From Neelides folsomi (Eukaryota > Arthropoda > Collembola > Neelipleona > Neelidae): DNA of 64,000 nt. The notes beneath the pieces are model-generated. The model saw only the letters and a list, made by a program, of their open reading frames with translations, searched no databases and had not been told where the DNA came from. Position numbers and translations under genes: made by a program. Each line of letters begins with the position of its first letter. Position 1 is the first letter of the stretch. The stretch lies in the NCBI GenBank assembly GCA_034687125.1, contig JAQGBZ010000320.1:1-64000 (forward strand), in the 5' to 3' direction. Shown in pieces: positions 1-13,600 of this stretch.

Positions 1-155
1 AAGGGATGAATTTTCTAATAAGTGATATTATATTTTAATTGCTACATATTATTGTTCATTTTGATATATTACTCTTTAAATAAAAGTTTAGTTTTTTAAA
101 AATCAAAATTTAAAGTCGGACAACTTATAGGCCCCCCTAGTATAGATAATATTAC

Positions 156-1182
156 CAACGGCTTCGGGATCACTTGAATCTGGAGAAACGTCCTCATCAG
201 AATCAACCATGCCAAATAATTGACTATAAAAAATATAACAATGAATAGTGAACATATTGGTATTAATATTTAAAATTCGCAAAATTTTACTTGAAAAGAT
301 GCTTAGCCCAAACAATGCAATGAATTGGTTCAGATGGAGTGTTGCGAATGGTGCAACCTGGAAATGTCTTTTGAGTCGGTCGTGGATTGCAATCAAAACA
401 TTCACTAAAACCTTTTTTGTGAACCTGAAAACCGTAATTTACTGTCTTTAATATTTAAAATTCATTTGATCATGATACTTAGCTGTGCATTATGACTTTA
501 CGACTTACGCTTAAACTTCCTTTATATCCAGCAGATCCAGATTCCAGAAGAGTAACTTCTGCAGCTAAGCACATACGATTAACATGGCTTCGAGCAGCCT
601 TGTTATCAAGTGCATTCATTACAAAATCGAATTGCTTGTAAAAATCCACGTTGTATTTCGTTCTGCGAATAAATTACATAATGAAGTAATAATTATAAAA
701 TGGTATAATTTTGAAACCTATTTGCTTGAATGTAGAAACGTAACAAAAGATTTTATATACAAAACCAATAAATAATATAATTGTCTTACTCTGTGACATT
801 GTCATGAATTGCTTGAATTTTTGCACGAGGATAAAAGAGCAGAACTGATTCTTTCGCAACGAGCGACTTTGGCCGACCGACATGTTCACGTCTGAACAGA
901 AATTGTCGATTCAAATTGCTCACTTCAATAGTGTCCAGATCGATCTAATAAAGTACATTACTCCGATTAATATCAAAAGCCAATTGAAAATCAATAATTC
1001 ACAATCCATTATCCTTTCGGTTATGTAATCAAACTTACAATCGTGATATTCTTGAAGCCGGTTAATACCAGGTTCTTCAGTAGTTCGCAACCGATTCCTC
1101 CAGCACCGACAACAAGAACCTTGGCTTCATTCACAAGCTGAGCCAAGTCCGTAGGTAAAAGACCGACAATGTCAGCTGCCAT
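156..1182 (-). CDS. UBA2: SUMO-activating enzyme subunit 2, 5' part (five exons, continues beyond left edge)
   Basis: UBA2/SAE2 pairs with SAE1 to adenylate SUMO and carry it as a thioester before transfer to UBC9. Exons on the minus strand, in coding order, are 1182-1039, 944-790, 662-509, 424-291 and 223-156; all introns are GT-AG and the phases agree. Exon 1 starts [10 protein letters not shown] and holds the nucleotide-binding loop [12 protein letters not shown]. Exon 2 carries [18 protein letters not shown], and exon 3 carries the MNALDN and HVNRMC segments. Exon 4 has the zinc-binding pair ECFDC and the [15 protein letters not shown] segment, whose first Cys (codon 353-355) aligns with the catalytic cysteine of the family. 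The start was chosen because MAADIV lies at the usual distance before the loop; an in-frame upstream extension (to about 1266) is Lys-rich and unlike the family. The last codons seen ([11 protein letters not shown]) match the region after the catalytic site. The remaining adenylation, ubiquitin-fold and C-terminal parts lie outside the window. Confidence 0.93.
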
Positions 1183-3213
1183 TTTCGACTTCTCTTGAAC
1201 AATCCCAATTAAGAACGACTCTGAACCGTAAGAATTCCCAAAGACGCTCTTCTTCTTTTTACGCAAATCCCCGCAAATCCTTCAATACAAAGCAAAGGAA
1301 ACTCTGACTCTGCTTTCTGCTTCTTTACTACATGACATGAATTGACGGTTCCAGGATTCATACAGGAATCATATCATATCGTGCTTTATCCGATGCATTG
1401 CTTTTAACCCGACCTGGGGTTATTGAGACAATCATTTTTGATCTGCTTTCAACTGTCGGCTATCTTGATATATGCCCAAGGTCCATTATGCGAAAATGGA
1501 GTTTAATAGGAGACTAAAGACTGCGCATAAGGAGGGAAGACTTTTATTCTGAGATCATACAACATAGAGGAATATATACATAGGGTCTATTACCGTCTAT
1601 TCATGGAGTTTTCGCTTCATTGTTATAGGTATTTTGTATATGGCCAGATTTGCTATTTCTCTTCAGTTGGATCAAAGTTATATCATTGATCTACGTATTA
1701 CGTGATAGGGCTTCATCCCTTTATCAAGGTTATATCTATTTACGTGTCTATCTTTCACAAGGAAAGGTTCTAATTCCTAATAGAAGAGTTATATATGAGA
1801 GACGAGCCTTCCCATGATGGGAACCGAGCCACTTCATTTTAAAAACTTTTTAGTTTAATTGTTCAGTTAGCTGGTGTATCTCCGATCTCGACAACATCAC
1901 GGTTAGACTCTTGTGTTCACTACCTGCTTCCGGACACCAACCAAGGAACCATTGTCATGTCAAGTGAACCCATGTCTAATCGTTGAATTCTGGGATTTTA
2001 CATTTTATGCAGTTGCTAATTGAAGCATTTTTTAAACGGCGCCAATATCTGCCAACTTGGTTTAAGAAGAGTTTAAAGGATTTTAACATAGTACCAGTGA
2101 TGTAAGTGTATACAAAATAATTTTATGGATTACATGTTGTTAACAGTGTAAGAAACCTTAAAGTTTGGGGTGACAATTGGATTTTATCTAAATGCTATTT
2201 ATCAGTTCCTCGTGAAATGTCGATGTTTTTCAAATGAATGTTAAACGAGTTTTATCAACTTGCTAACTCGCTATTATCATTGATAAGTGGAGGACGATAT
2301 TCATTTTATTGGACCGCTTTATTTATTTACATTCATAGTTCTTCTTTTTGGAGTGATTTTTGAAGTGTAATCCAGACTCTTGAATACCGACAAACTGTCT
2401 TTAAGTTAATATTTGGAAAACAGGCATCTACATAGCTGCGTGTCTCGTCTCATTCATACATAGCTGCGTGTCTAAAAGTTATTTATTTAACGTTGATTCA
2501 GTAAGTTCAGTTGATTGTGAATTTCGTATGTGAATAAGCTAACTAGCCAGAAAGGGGCAATCTAAATATAAAATACTTGCTCAATTTAGCAATCCTTGTC
2601 AGCTTTATAAAGATTTTATCAGCGAGGGAAATCAGTTCTCTGTAGATAGAAGATTATTTTAATAGGTTTATTTTCCCCTTATATAGCACACTATTAGCAT
2701 ACAGCTATGAATGGGGATTTAATAGGAAGTTTTATTTTCTATAATTAAATGTGCAATCATTTAAATATTTTGTTATGCTCAATTTTTCAAGAAAATGTAA
2801 TAAAGGTTTGATGAAGGTGAAGAGCCCCATTGCACAATCTTTTTGACTTGACAGGTTCAACTTCTTGAATCTTGAGATTTTAAATAAACGGAACGAGGTT
2901 GTGTTAAAAAGGCAACGAAAGTTTTAATATTATACTTGACAGCTATAATAAAACGACTGCAGCCAAATTGAGGAGTAATAAAATTGTACTGACTGTGTGA
3001 GTAATTTTTTATCAATTGACTTGTGTCCTAATCTATCAATAAGTAAAGTCAAGTCAAGTCTGCAAATATTTACAATTGAGATTGAGATATAGATGTTACA
3101 CTTCCGACCTTGAGTTTAGCTAACAAGTTGTTAGAAGTTATCTGTTAGGCAAAGGCATCATATCCTTGCTTGTCAATTAACTTTTAAATGAGAAGACTTG
3201 AAGCGAACAGAAG
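1183..3213. other. Divergent intergenic region between UBA2 and LRP1
   Basis: About 2 kb separate the two start codons, so both promoters and 5' UTRs should lie here. I see no conserved reading frame. A 17-bp direct repeat (2429-2445 and 2457-2473) is the only obvious structure. A noncoding first exon of LRP1 is possible but cannot be called from sequence alone. Confidence 0.6.
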
Positions 3214-4614
3214 ATGAATTTAAGAAGTGTTAAGCATCAAAAATCAAGAACTTTATGCTTTCTCGGGATATTTCTCTTCTTTCCGGTGTTGGTCCATCCC
3301 AAGCCGAGAAATGACGACCATATCATTTTCCCGGCAGTTACTTCCTTTGTGGAGGATATTGAACTTGGAACACATTTAGGTAAGAAAAAATAAAAAAACA
3401 AAATATTTGTTTTATTAATTTAAGCTTTGCTTCAGTGTTAATGATAAATTTACATTTTTTTATTATAGTGAAAAATTGCGATTCTCCAGATCTCTATCGC
3501 TGTAAAGACGGCCTAAGATGTAACTCTTTTCCAATAATATTGAAACAGTTAATTTAATTAATTAATTTAATAACTAATTTCTATGTACTCTTTTAAAGGT
3601 ATACCCAAGAGTCAACTTTGTGATGGATTTGTCTCAGACTGCTTTGATGGAAGCGACGAACCTTTATTCTGTCGTAAGAAAATTTTTCTTAATACAATTT
3701 AATATTTAATATTATAGTTTCATTCAATGAAAATAATTCAGAGTACTTTTAATTTTACATTATTATTATTATAGCGCCGAGCAAAACGTGCCGTAAAGGA
3801 TCATTCCAGTGCGAAGTCTCGAAAAAATGTATTCCAACTGGCTGGACTTGTGACAATGCTCCTGATTGTGGATTTGGTGGACAACTAATTGATACTTCAG
3901 ATGAAGATCCCAAGCTTTGTAAGAATTCATCCTGTTAAAAATATTGTATTTGTGTTTCATATAATTAATCTTTTTTGATATTTGAATATTTACCGTTAGC
4001 AGTTTTATTTAACATATTTCTTTGAACATTGTGTCTTCAAATCTTATGCAATTTATGACTAATGATATATTTATTTAAATCTTAGGTCAAAAGGAAAATC
4101 CGTGTTTGCCAAATTTTATGAAATGTGGAGATCGCCAATCAACCCAGTGCATCCCCATTTCTTATTTCTGTGATGGAGCTACTGATTGCTTAGGTATATA
4201 ATCTAAAGTTAGAGTATGATTAAATGATTATATCACTATTACTTACCCTAAGTTTTTTATTACCATAATTTTAGATAAATCTGACGAGAATCCCGAGTAT
4301 TGTGGAAATCTTTCAATATGTCAAGAAGCCAAACACTGCAAATACGGTTGCAAGCCATCACCTCAAGGGCCGCTTTGCTACTGCCCGAGTGGAAAATATT
4401 ATGAAGCTGAAAATGGGGATTGTGTTGGTATGATGAACATTTCAAGTAAATTAAATAATTTTATACTGTAACATTGTAATTTTAATAGATTCGAACGAAT
4501 GTCTTCAAGAGGGTTCTTGTGACCAGCTATGCAAATATGAAAAAGCAATCAAAACATGCGAGTGTGTCAGTGGATATGAAAAAACCGGTGAAAAGGGCTG
4601 CAAAGCAATTAATT
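3214..4614 (+). other. LRP1: LRP1 exons 1-7: signal peptide, cluster I (three class A repeats), EGF pair
   Basis: Exons are 3214-3379, 3469-3519, 3599-3673, 3775-3918, 4086-4193, 4275-4427 and 4489-4614. Exon 1 encodes a hydrophobic stretch ([16 protein letters not shown]) fitting a signal peptide. Three LDL-receptor class A repeats follow, with calcium-site acids in [13 protein letters not shown] and DKSDE. Exons 6-7 give two EGF-like modules. Human cluster I has two class A repeats, so one extra is present here. Confidence 0.85.
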
Positions 4615-7600
4615 GTAAGACTTATCCTTTTTTTATATAAAGCAATTTAGATAAAAAAAAACATGTTTATCTAATAGTATAGTCTGTACGCATATCTTTA
4701 ATAAGCTTTGATTATAAGGATATTTCTTATGTTGGTTAATAATTTCATCATTCATTCATTCATTCAATAAAGATCCAAAAGAGGCACCGCCGTTGATTGT
4801 ATTTGAAGACTTGAATGAAATCAAATGGCTTCACCTCAATGGGTCATCAGTTGATACCGTGAGATCTTATAAGACGAAAGAAACCACACAGACACTCCAC
4901 GGCTTGGACTTTGATCATATGAATTCCACACTTTGTTGGATTCAGCATGAGAATAAGACAGGACGAATGCAGTGTGGGAGCCAAAAAAACTTGATGCTAC
5001 ATTGGGACATGCCAATTCCCTATTTGTATAACTTTGATGGTGAGTAATTCTCAATTCGTTAACGTGTTTTTAAACCTGATTACAGAAAATATATTTTAAT
5101 ATAAAAAACTCATGATGCGATGAGATAATACATACAAAGCTAGGTACAAATACAACGACTATCATATTCCGACCTAAAAGTTCATTTCAAAGGATAGCGT
5201 ATGTCAGTAGGATAATAAATATGAAGAATCTGAACACATTTTTAATTATGTAATTTTTATGCAATATAAATGCATTAAGATGAGAAACATGGTTCTCATC
5301 ACACATCGATAAATATCGTACTGGTTATAAATTACACGCTCTAATTACTAAAAAAGTAAAAACACTTAAACCGATAGAATTTGTTATTTACACTGTATCA
5401 AGGCCCTGTATTATATTTAATGGTTTATATGATATGATGTGAAAAATATATAATATGCAGAATATTTTCAATGTTTAGGCAAAATTTTAATTGATCAATT
5501 TTGGGGGAAATTAGGATATAACAGTTTAATAAAAACTCATTTTGATTTCAGATGTTTACGAAATTGCGTTTGATTGGATCAGTTCCAATTATTACTTCGT
5601 TGACGATGGCCATGAATTGATATTTGTCTGTAGGAGAAATTTTGACATTTGTAAAGCTATTGTTGATGTGGATGCTTCAACGCCAAGGGGTCTTGCTCTC
5701 GACCCTACACGAGGGTATGGATTTTTATTAAAAGTTTATTTCAAGCAAAGAATAAGACGTATCTAACAATAAGCATAGGTGTGTTGATAATTTTGATAAT
5801 GATTTCATTCTATTTATTTAACCAGATTCATGTTTTTTACCATTTGGGGTCGAAGTGGACCGAAATTGGAAAGAGCTAATTTGGATGGTTCCAATCGTAA
5901 AAATTTGGCTGCTACCAAAATTGTTTATCCATATGGAGTAACTGTTGACATATCTCTCGGTCATGTTTACTACGTGGATCATTATTTGGACACAATTGAA
6001 CGTTTGGATTACAATGGAGAGACAAGAAAAACAATCCGTCGAGGGGTAAATTTAAAATCCGAATTGACAATTAATTGTATTATTGGGAAGAAATTCATTA
6101 ATGCTTGTGATGATGTTTACAGATGCAAAGGCTGACTGACATCGCAGTATTTGAAAATACAATCTACACTTTAAGCCTTCAAAATTCAAGCATTTATTTG
6201 ATGGGAAAATTTGACGTTTATGACAGCAATTATACCACATTGGCAAGCAACCTTGTAAAGCCTTTTGCACTTCATGTCTATCACCGGCAACGACAACCTG
6301 GAGGTTAAAAATTTATTATTTTAAAGATATTTATTTAAGTATAAATATTTGTAATTATGAGCATCTCATTAACATTATTTTATTTTCAAATTAGTCGTGA
6401 AACATGATTGTAAAGATCATAAGTGGTGTGAGGAGATTTGCTTTACTCTTTGGGATTCGGATGGAAATCCAAGTCCAAAATGCGACTGTAGAGAAGGATC
6501 TCAAATTCAACTCGATGGAAAAACTTGTTCAAGTAATTGAAACATAAAATGTTCACAGTATTGTATTGCATTCACAGATATTTCATATTTTTTGACTTAT
6601 ATTAATACTAATTAAATTAATAAATAATAGAAAAAGTGAAGACTCCATTCATCTTATATACCAAATCAAAGCCTGGTGGGATTAAGAGTGCTTATTTGGG
6701 AAAGAATAACGAGCAAGCAATAATTCCCATTGTTAAAAAACATCTTCAGACTGCAATTGATTATGAAATTGATGAAGAAGACTCGACAATTTATTTTTTC
6801 GATTCTCTCAGTTTTCACATTCGAAAGAGAAAATTAAGTCAAGTAAAAGACGAACTCTTCATTGACAAAGTTTCTCACTCGGATGGAATTGCTGTGGATT
6901 GGATGGGAAAAAACTTGTATTGGACTGATGATCACTTAAAGCTTATTCAAGTTGTAAATCTACGAAACTCGACCCAAAGAAAACTTCTTATCAACACGAA
7001 TCTTACGCTTCCTAAAGCCATTGTTGTGGATCCTTCTAAGGGGTAATAATAACTTTTTCTTTACATTTATATTATTTATTTATAATAATTTAGTTATTAA
7101 TATTTGGTTTAATGACTCATTTTCAAATAATTTATCTTATTTAGATACATGTATTATACGAACTGGGCTATGAAACCAGAAATAATAAAAGATGGAACGA
7201 TTGAAAGAGCGTGGATGGATGGACAAAATCGCGAAGTTATGATAGCTGACCTTGGTTGGCCGGTTGGTCTCTCTTTGGATCTTAAAAACGACTTTCTTTA
7301 TTACGTCGATTCGTTTACTCTTACAATCGAGAGAATTAAACTCATTGGAAATGGACCATTTAGTGCAGAGGTTATTAGCAATTAATCAATCTATTAATTC
7401 CAATTTTATAATAAGTATTTACTTATTTTATAATTTTTTACTTTGAAGGTTTTTCATTCATTGGATCAAACAGGCGACAAACCAACTGGATTATCTTACT
7501 TCAACAATCAGCTTTTGCTTTCATTTAATGGCAAAATAATGAGAATGGACATGAATTCAGAAATTCGTTCATTGGAAATTCTTTTCTTGGATGATGCTTC

Positions 7601-10600
7601 TCAAATTAAAATATACGATCCTTCATTACAACAAGGTTAATAATTTAAACTATTTAAATATTTAAAACTATTTAAAAGTTTTATAATATCATCTAAATCT
7701 AATTTATATTTTTACTTTTTGTTTAGGGAAAAATAAGTGTAGTGGAAAAGATGGTTGTCCTGAGCTTTGTCTTGCTACTCCATTGGCCAGTGACTCAACT
7801 GGATCTTCATGTGAATGCAAAGACGGCTATTCTCTCTCTGAAGATGCTTCAAATTGTGAAGTTGCGAGAAATTATGTTTCTCCCCTTAAATGTGACGCTT
7901 CACAATTTGAGTGCAAAAATTTCCCTAAATGCATTCTAACAACTGCTCTATGTAATTCCTACGATGATTGTGGAGATGGGTCAGACGAAGATACTTCATC
8001 CGAAGGTCCTTGTGCTCGAGAACCTGGCCGCTGCTTTAAAAATTATTTTCATTGTGGTGATTCATTATGCATCCCCAACAAGTACGTTTGTGATGAAAAG
8101 AAAGATTGTGCTGATGGGAGCGACGAAAGTCCGTTGAATCCATCATGTGGAAAATTACAACAAACGTCTCCATGTTCCGAATTCGAATTTCAATGTGAAG
8201 GATCGAAGAGATGCATCCCTCAAACATGGGTTTGTGATCATGAGAACGATTGTATTGGAGCCGGTCTATCGAACGATTTTTCTGATGAGCATCACTGCGA
8301 CTTTCCTGAATGTTCAATCTTACAGTTTAAATGTAAGGACAATAGCTGTATTCCATTGGATAGCGTTTGCGATGGTCAACGAGATTGTACTACTGGAGAA
8401 GATGAAACTGGTTGTTCTACTGTTTCTTGTGAAAAATATCAATTCAAGTGTGAAGAAGACAATAGATGTTTTAACAATACAGCTAAATGTGATGGCCAAT
8501 GTCACTGTGCGGACGGCTCTGATGAACTCCATTGTCCAATTAAGCCAAAATGTCTTTTGGACTTGACACTTTCTGACGCTGTTTGCACTCTTGAGAAAAT
8601 TCACACTCAATGGATTGGAAATACTGAATGCTTGAATATCACATGTAATGAGCAAAGCTGGAAATGTCGTTCTGGGAATTGTATTCCACTTGCATGGCGT
8701 TGTGATGGAACTTCTGATTGTGAAGACAAGTCCGATGAGGAAAATTGCAAAGTTGTTGTTGACCCATGTGTCTATCCTTCTATAAGATGTACTGGATCAA
8801 CTGGGGCTTGTATGAATGTCACACAGTATTGTGATGGGAAAAATGATTGCGGATTTGACGAAGGGAAAGATTGCGAAAAGAATCAATGTGATGATCATGT
8901 CTCAAGAAATTGTTCACATTTTTGTCAAAATACACCATCGGGACATTTATGTTACTGTCCACCACATATGCATCTTTCGGTTGACAAATTTACATGTACT
9001 GAAGATCATCCATGTGATCAATTTGGAACTTGTTCTCATATTTGTCAAAAAATCATGGATCGTTACCAATGTCATTGTCTTGAAGGATACTTGCTGAACG
9101 CAGACGGTTCGACCTGCAAAAGTCTTTCTCCTAAAGTTCCATTGCTGATTTTTAGTAATCGGCATGAATTGAGAGGAATTAATTTGCACACGGTTCAATT
9201 CAATTCTTTGATTTCAAACCTTCGAAATTCCATTGCTCTTGATTTTTTCCACACTGACAAAGGAGACATTGTGTTTTGGACTGATGTTGTGGATGACAGA
9301 ATTTACAAAGGGAATCTTGTCGGCGGTTCACTTATCAATATTGAAGTTGTGATCCAAACGGGTCTTGCGACTGCTGAAGGTTTAGCTGTTGACTGGATTG
9401 GAGAAAATCTTTATTGGGTTGAAAGCAATTTGGATCAAATTGAAGTAGCAAAGTTGAACGGAAGTTATAGAAAAACTCTCATTTCTGGGAACATGGTCTC
9501 ACCAAGATCAATTGCTCTGGATCCACTTTATGGCATACTTTTCTGGACTGATTGGGAAGCTGAAGCTCCAAGAATTGAAAGTGCCAGCATGAGTGGAGAT
9601 TCAAGGAAAATTGTTATTCATGTAAGCCAAAATGGAGAAGGAGCGTGGCCCAATGGTCTTACTTTAGACTACATCAGAAAGAGAATTTATTGGGTTGATG
9701 CAAGGTAATGTTTTATTTAATGTTAATCATTGCAGTTAAATTAAATTGTTATTTTATTTTATTTTATTTTAGACTTGACTCAATTCACTCAACGGATTAT
9801 GATGGCTTGGACTTTAGAACAATTTTAAAGAATCATGAATCTCTTTCTCATCCTTTTGCCATTACAATTTATGAGAATGAGTTATTCTGGACGGATTGGA
9901 GATCGAATTCTGTTATGAGGGCTAATAAATTTGATGGAAGGAACGTTACCACAATCCATAGGACTTACACCCAACCTTTTGATGTTAAAATTGTTCATCC
10001 TAGTCGACAACAGAAAAGTAATCTTTAAATCATATTAATTTCTTTAATAATTTTTGTTTTATCTAAAATATTTTGTTTATAAAACAGATAAAGTAAATCC
10101 TTGTGCCAGCAACAATTGTTCTCATCTTTGCCTTTTGAATTTTAATTCAACGTTCAAATGCGGCTGTCCACATCTCATGAAACTTGATTCTGATGAAACA
10201 ACATGCATCCGTAAGTTTTAATTATGACAATTAAAATTTATTCACTCCGACATAAAGACAAATTAAGTTTTATTGTAAATTCTTATACACTTAAAGGAGT
10301 ATTAATGTTTATGTTTTTTACAGCTAATGAGAAAATGTTGATATTTTCTCGTTTGAACGAAATTCGGTCTGTCTACTTGGACCAGCCATATTTTCATTCT
10401 GCTCCTCCAATAAGTCTTCCTCTGATCGTCGCTCCTGCCAATCTTCATTTTGTCTCAAAATTAAAACAAATCTACTGGTGCGACGCCCAATCTGGGGAGA
10501 CGAAAAGAGCCAACATTTCAAACCCTGCCATTCAAACTTTAATTGATTCATCGGCGGGGAAGCCGCTGGCCATCGGAGTCGACTGGATCTCAAACTTAAT

Positions 10601-13600
10601 TTTCATTGCGGTTCAGAACCCAACAAGGAATTCTATTGCTGTGACGGATCTCGATGGACAATATTTTACTACGATTATTAATGGGAAAAATGATCTCAAA
10701 GGTGTGAACTCGATTGCCGTGAATCCTTACAAAGGATTACTATTTTGGCCCGATGGAAATGCAAAGAGTCAATTTCAAATCATCATGTCTCATATGGATG
10801 GTTCGAAGAGAGTTGTCATTTCGAATAACAGAGAGAATCCAGACTTACAATCTCCATGCAGTCTTTCTTACGATTTTACATCTGATAGACTCTATTGGGT
10901 AAGGGTTTTCAACCCTATAATTGGATGATAAAGTAGATTTAATGAAAGTTTATTTTGTACATTTAAGCATAAATGATTTTAAAACAATATTTTCTTTAGG
11001 TAAACTACCAAACAACAAAAGTTCAATATATTGAAATGAATGGGGAATCTCATGGATCGGTGAAGACGATTACATTTGATAGTTTAAAGCCAAATGTGAT
11101 ATGTGTCTACAAATCAGATCTTTATTTTGCCACCGACAAACAAGATGCAATTCTTAAAGGAGATAAAACCAAAGGAGGAAATTATGTCTACGTCAGAAAT
11201 TCAACAGGTACGAAACTAAAATTAAAAAAAACCTTCATTTGATTCATTATGTTGAAGCAAAGATAGTAATTTTATAAATATTAATTTATAGAAAACATTT
11301 ATTCAATTCGAATTTACGATCCTGCTGAACAAATTGGAACAAATCCATGTGCTGTTAACAAAGGTGGTTGTCAGCACCTATGTTTGCCAATTTCTGAAAA
11401 TAAAAAGGTTAAAATTGTTCTTTTAAAATTATATTTTTATTCGATTGATTATGATTACTGACTAATAAAAATTTGAAGGTCTGTAAATGCGCCTTGGGAT
11501 ACGAAGTCGATTCTCGAACTCCAAGCCGCTGCAAAAGTAATTTTATTTTATATAAAAAAGATTTTATATAAGGGACCTTACTTTATTGTACTATAATTTA
11601 ATATTGATGTGATTTATAATGATTTGAATTTTTCTTTAGTAATTGACACCGTTCTGGTTTATTCTGATTCGTCTGGAATTAAGGGAATCAGTACGCAATC
11701 AGATTCCATCGACGATCTTCTAATTCCAATTCCTCTTGTCAGCTTTGCTACTGATATTGACGTTGATGAGAGTAAGTATTTTCTGCACAAAGACATTTAG
11801 ACTTCTAATTGATTTTAATCATAAAAAATCTTTTTTAGAAAATGAATACTTGTACTGGCTTGATAACGACAAAGGAAGAATCTCTCGCATTAAAAGAGAC
11901 GGAACTCAAAAGGAAGTCGTTCTCGGAGATCTTGATTCTGTAAATGGGCTTGCTATTGATTGGATCGCTGGTAAAAATCTTAATTTTAATTTAACTTTTA
12001 CAGTCTATACGTACAAATAAAATAGAATTTTCGAAGATCGTTAAAATGATTAAAATTACAGGAAACATGTATTGGAGCAATCCAAAAGATTCAATGATTG
12101 AAGTTGCTCATGTCAATGGATCAAGTCATTTCTATCTCATTTCAAACTCAACCGAGAAGCCCATGTCATTGTCAGTTGACCCTGAAATGGGGCTTCTATT
12201 TTGGAGTGATGTACGTGATTTACATTATATGTATTTTGAATTTGTAATAATGCATTTTATGAAGCTAACAATTAATGTTCTTAAAGGTTTCAAAAGGAAC
12301 AATTGAAAGATCTGGACTTGATGGCTCAAATCAGATGATAATTGTTGAAGCTGAACCAATACGCGTTGCAGAAATTACTCTTGATTTGGTGGTAAGTTTT
12401 TCTCTGTTTATTTTATTGATCTCAGGATTCACCTTTTTTCTTTTCCATTTCAGGGCAAAAAAATCTATTGGTGCGACACAACTTCTGATAAGATTGAATG
12501 TGCAAAATATGACGGAAGCGAAAGGCGAACTATTTATACTGGAAATCATGAATCTCATCTTCTCTCACCAATAATTGGAAATGACCATCTTTACTGGATT
12601 GACATGTACGAAATAATCATAAATAATCTCATAGTTTCATTTCAATGAGGTTTCAAACACAATTCTTTAAACTGTCCTTACTTAAATTATTTATTATTTA
12701 ATTAACAGGGGTCAAGGTGGGAGCATCATGAGTGCACAATTAAACAACTTTAGCAATATCAACCATGTTCGACAAAACCTCGGAGTGACAATGAAGGATT
12801 TAGCAACATTTGATCGCAAACGACAAACCGGAAAAAATGGTTGTGGAATTAACAACGGAGGTTGTGGGGATCTTTGTCTTTTCAATGGCACTCATCCTGT
12901 TTGCATTTGTGCTCACGGCCAAATTGCAGCTGATGGAAAGACATGTGAGCCTTATGACGTATTTCTTGTATTCTCTCGAGTCTCGAGCATTGAAACTGTT
13001 CACATCCAAGAAGAAATATCACCAAATTCGCCTTATCCTCCAATTGCGTCTGCAGATCATATAAGGAATGCTATAGGTCTTGCCTATGATTACGAGAAGA
13101 AATTGATCTTCTATTCTGATGTTCAGCTTGGCACTATCAACAGTGTTCATTTTAATGGAACTGAATTTAAAGTTATTGCAGAGAAACAAGGATCAGTCGA
13201 AGGGCTGTACTTTGAAGCCTCCCATAACGATTTGTACTGGACTTGTAGCAATGATGCGTCTATCAATCGATTCAATCCCTATTTAGGAGAAAAAGCAGAT
13301 AAAATACAAAAAATCCTCAAATTGAACACAAATGACAAACCAAGAGGTCTATCTATTGATCCTTGTGAATCAAGAATTTATTGGACGAATTGGGATGCGA
13401 ACCGGCCGAGCATTCAACGAAGTTTCATGAGTGGTTTTCATATTGAGTCAATCATCACGACTGATATTCGAATGCCAAATGGGCTCACTCTGGATCATGT
13501 CGCTAAGAAATTATATTGGGTCGATGCGAGGTTGGATAAAATTGAAAGGGCCGACTTTGATGGATCGAATCGAAGAGTAATTGGAAAGGATAAGCCGAAA

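Noticed and set aside
1183-1266. Upstream extension of UBA2 start with a Lys-rich N-terminus
   Set aside because: It is unlike the family; the MAADIV start at 1182 gives the usual spacing to the nucleotide-binding loop.
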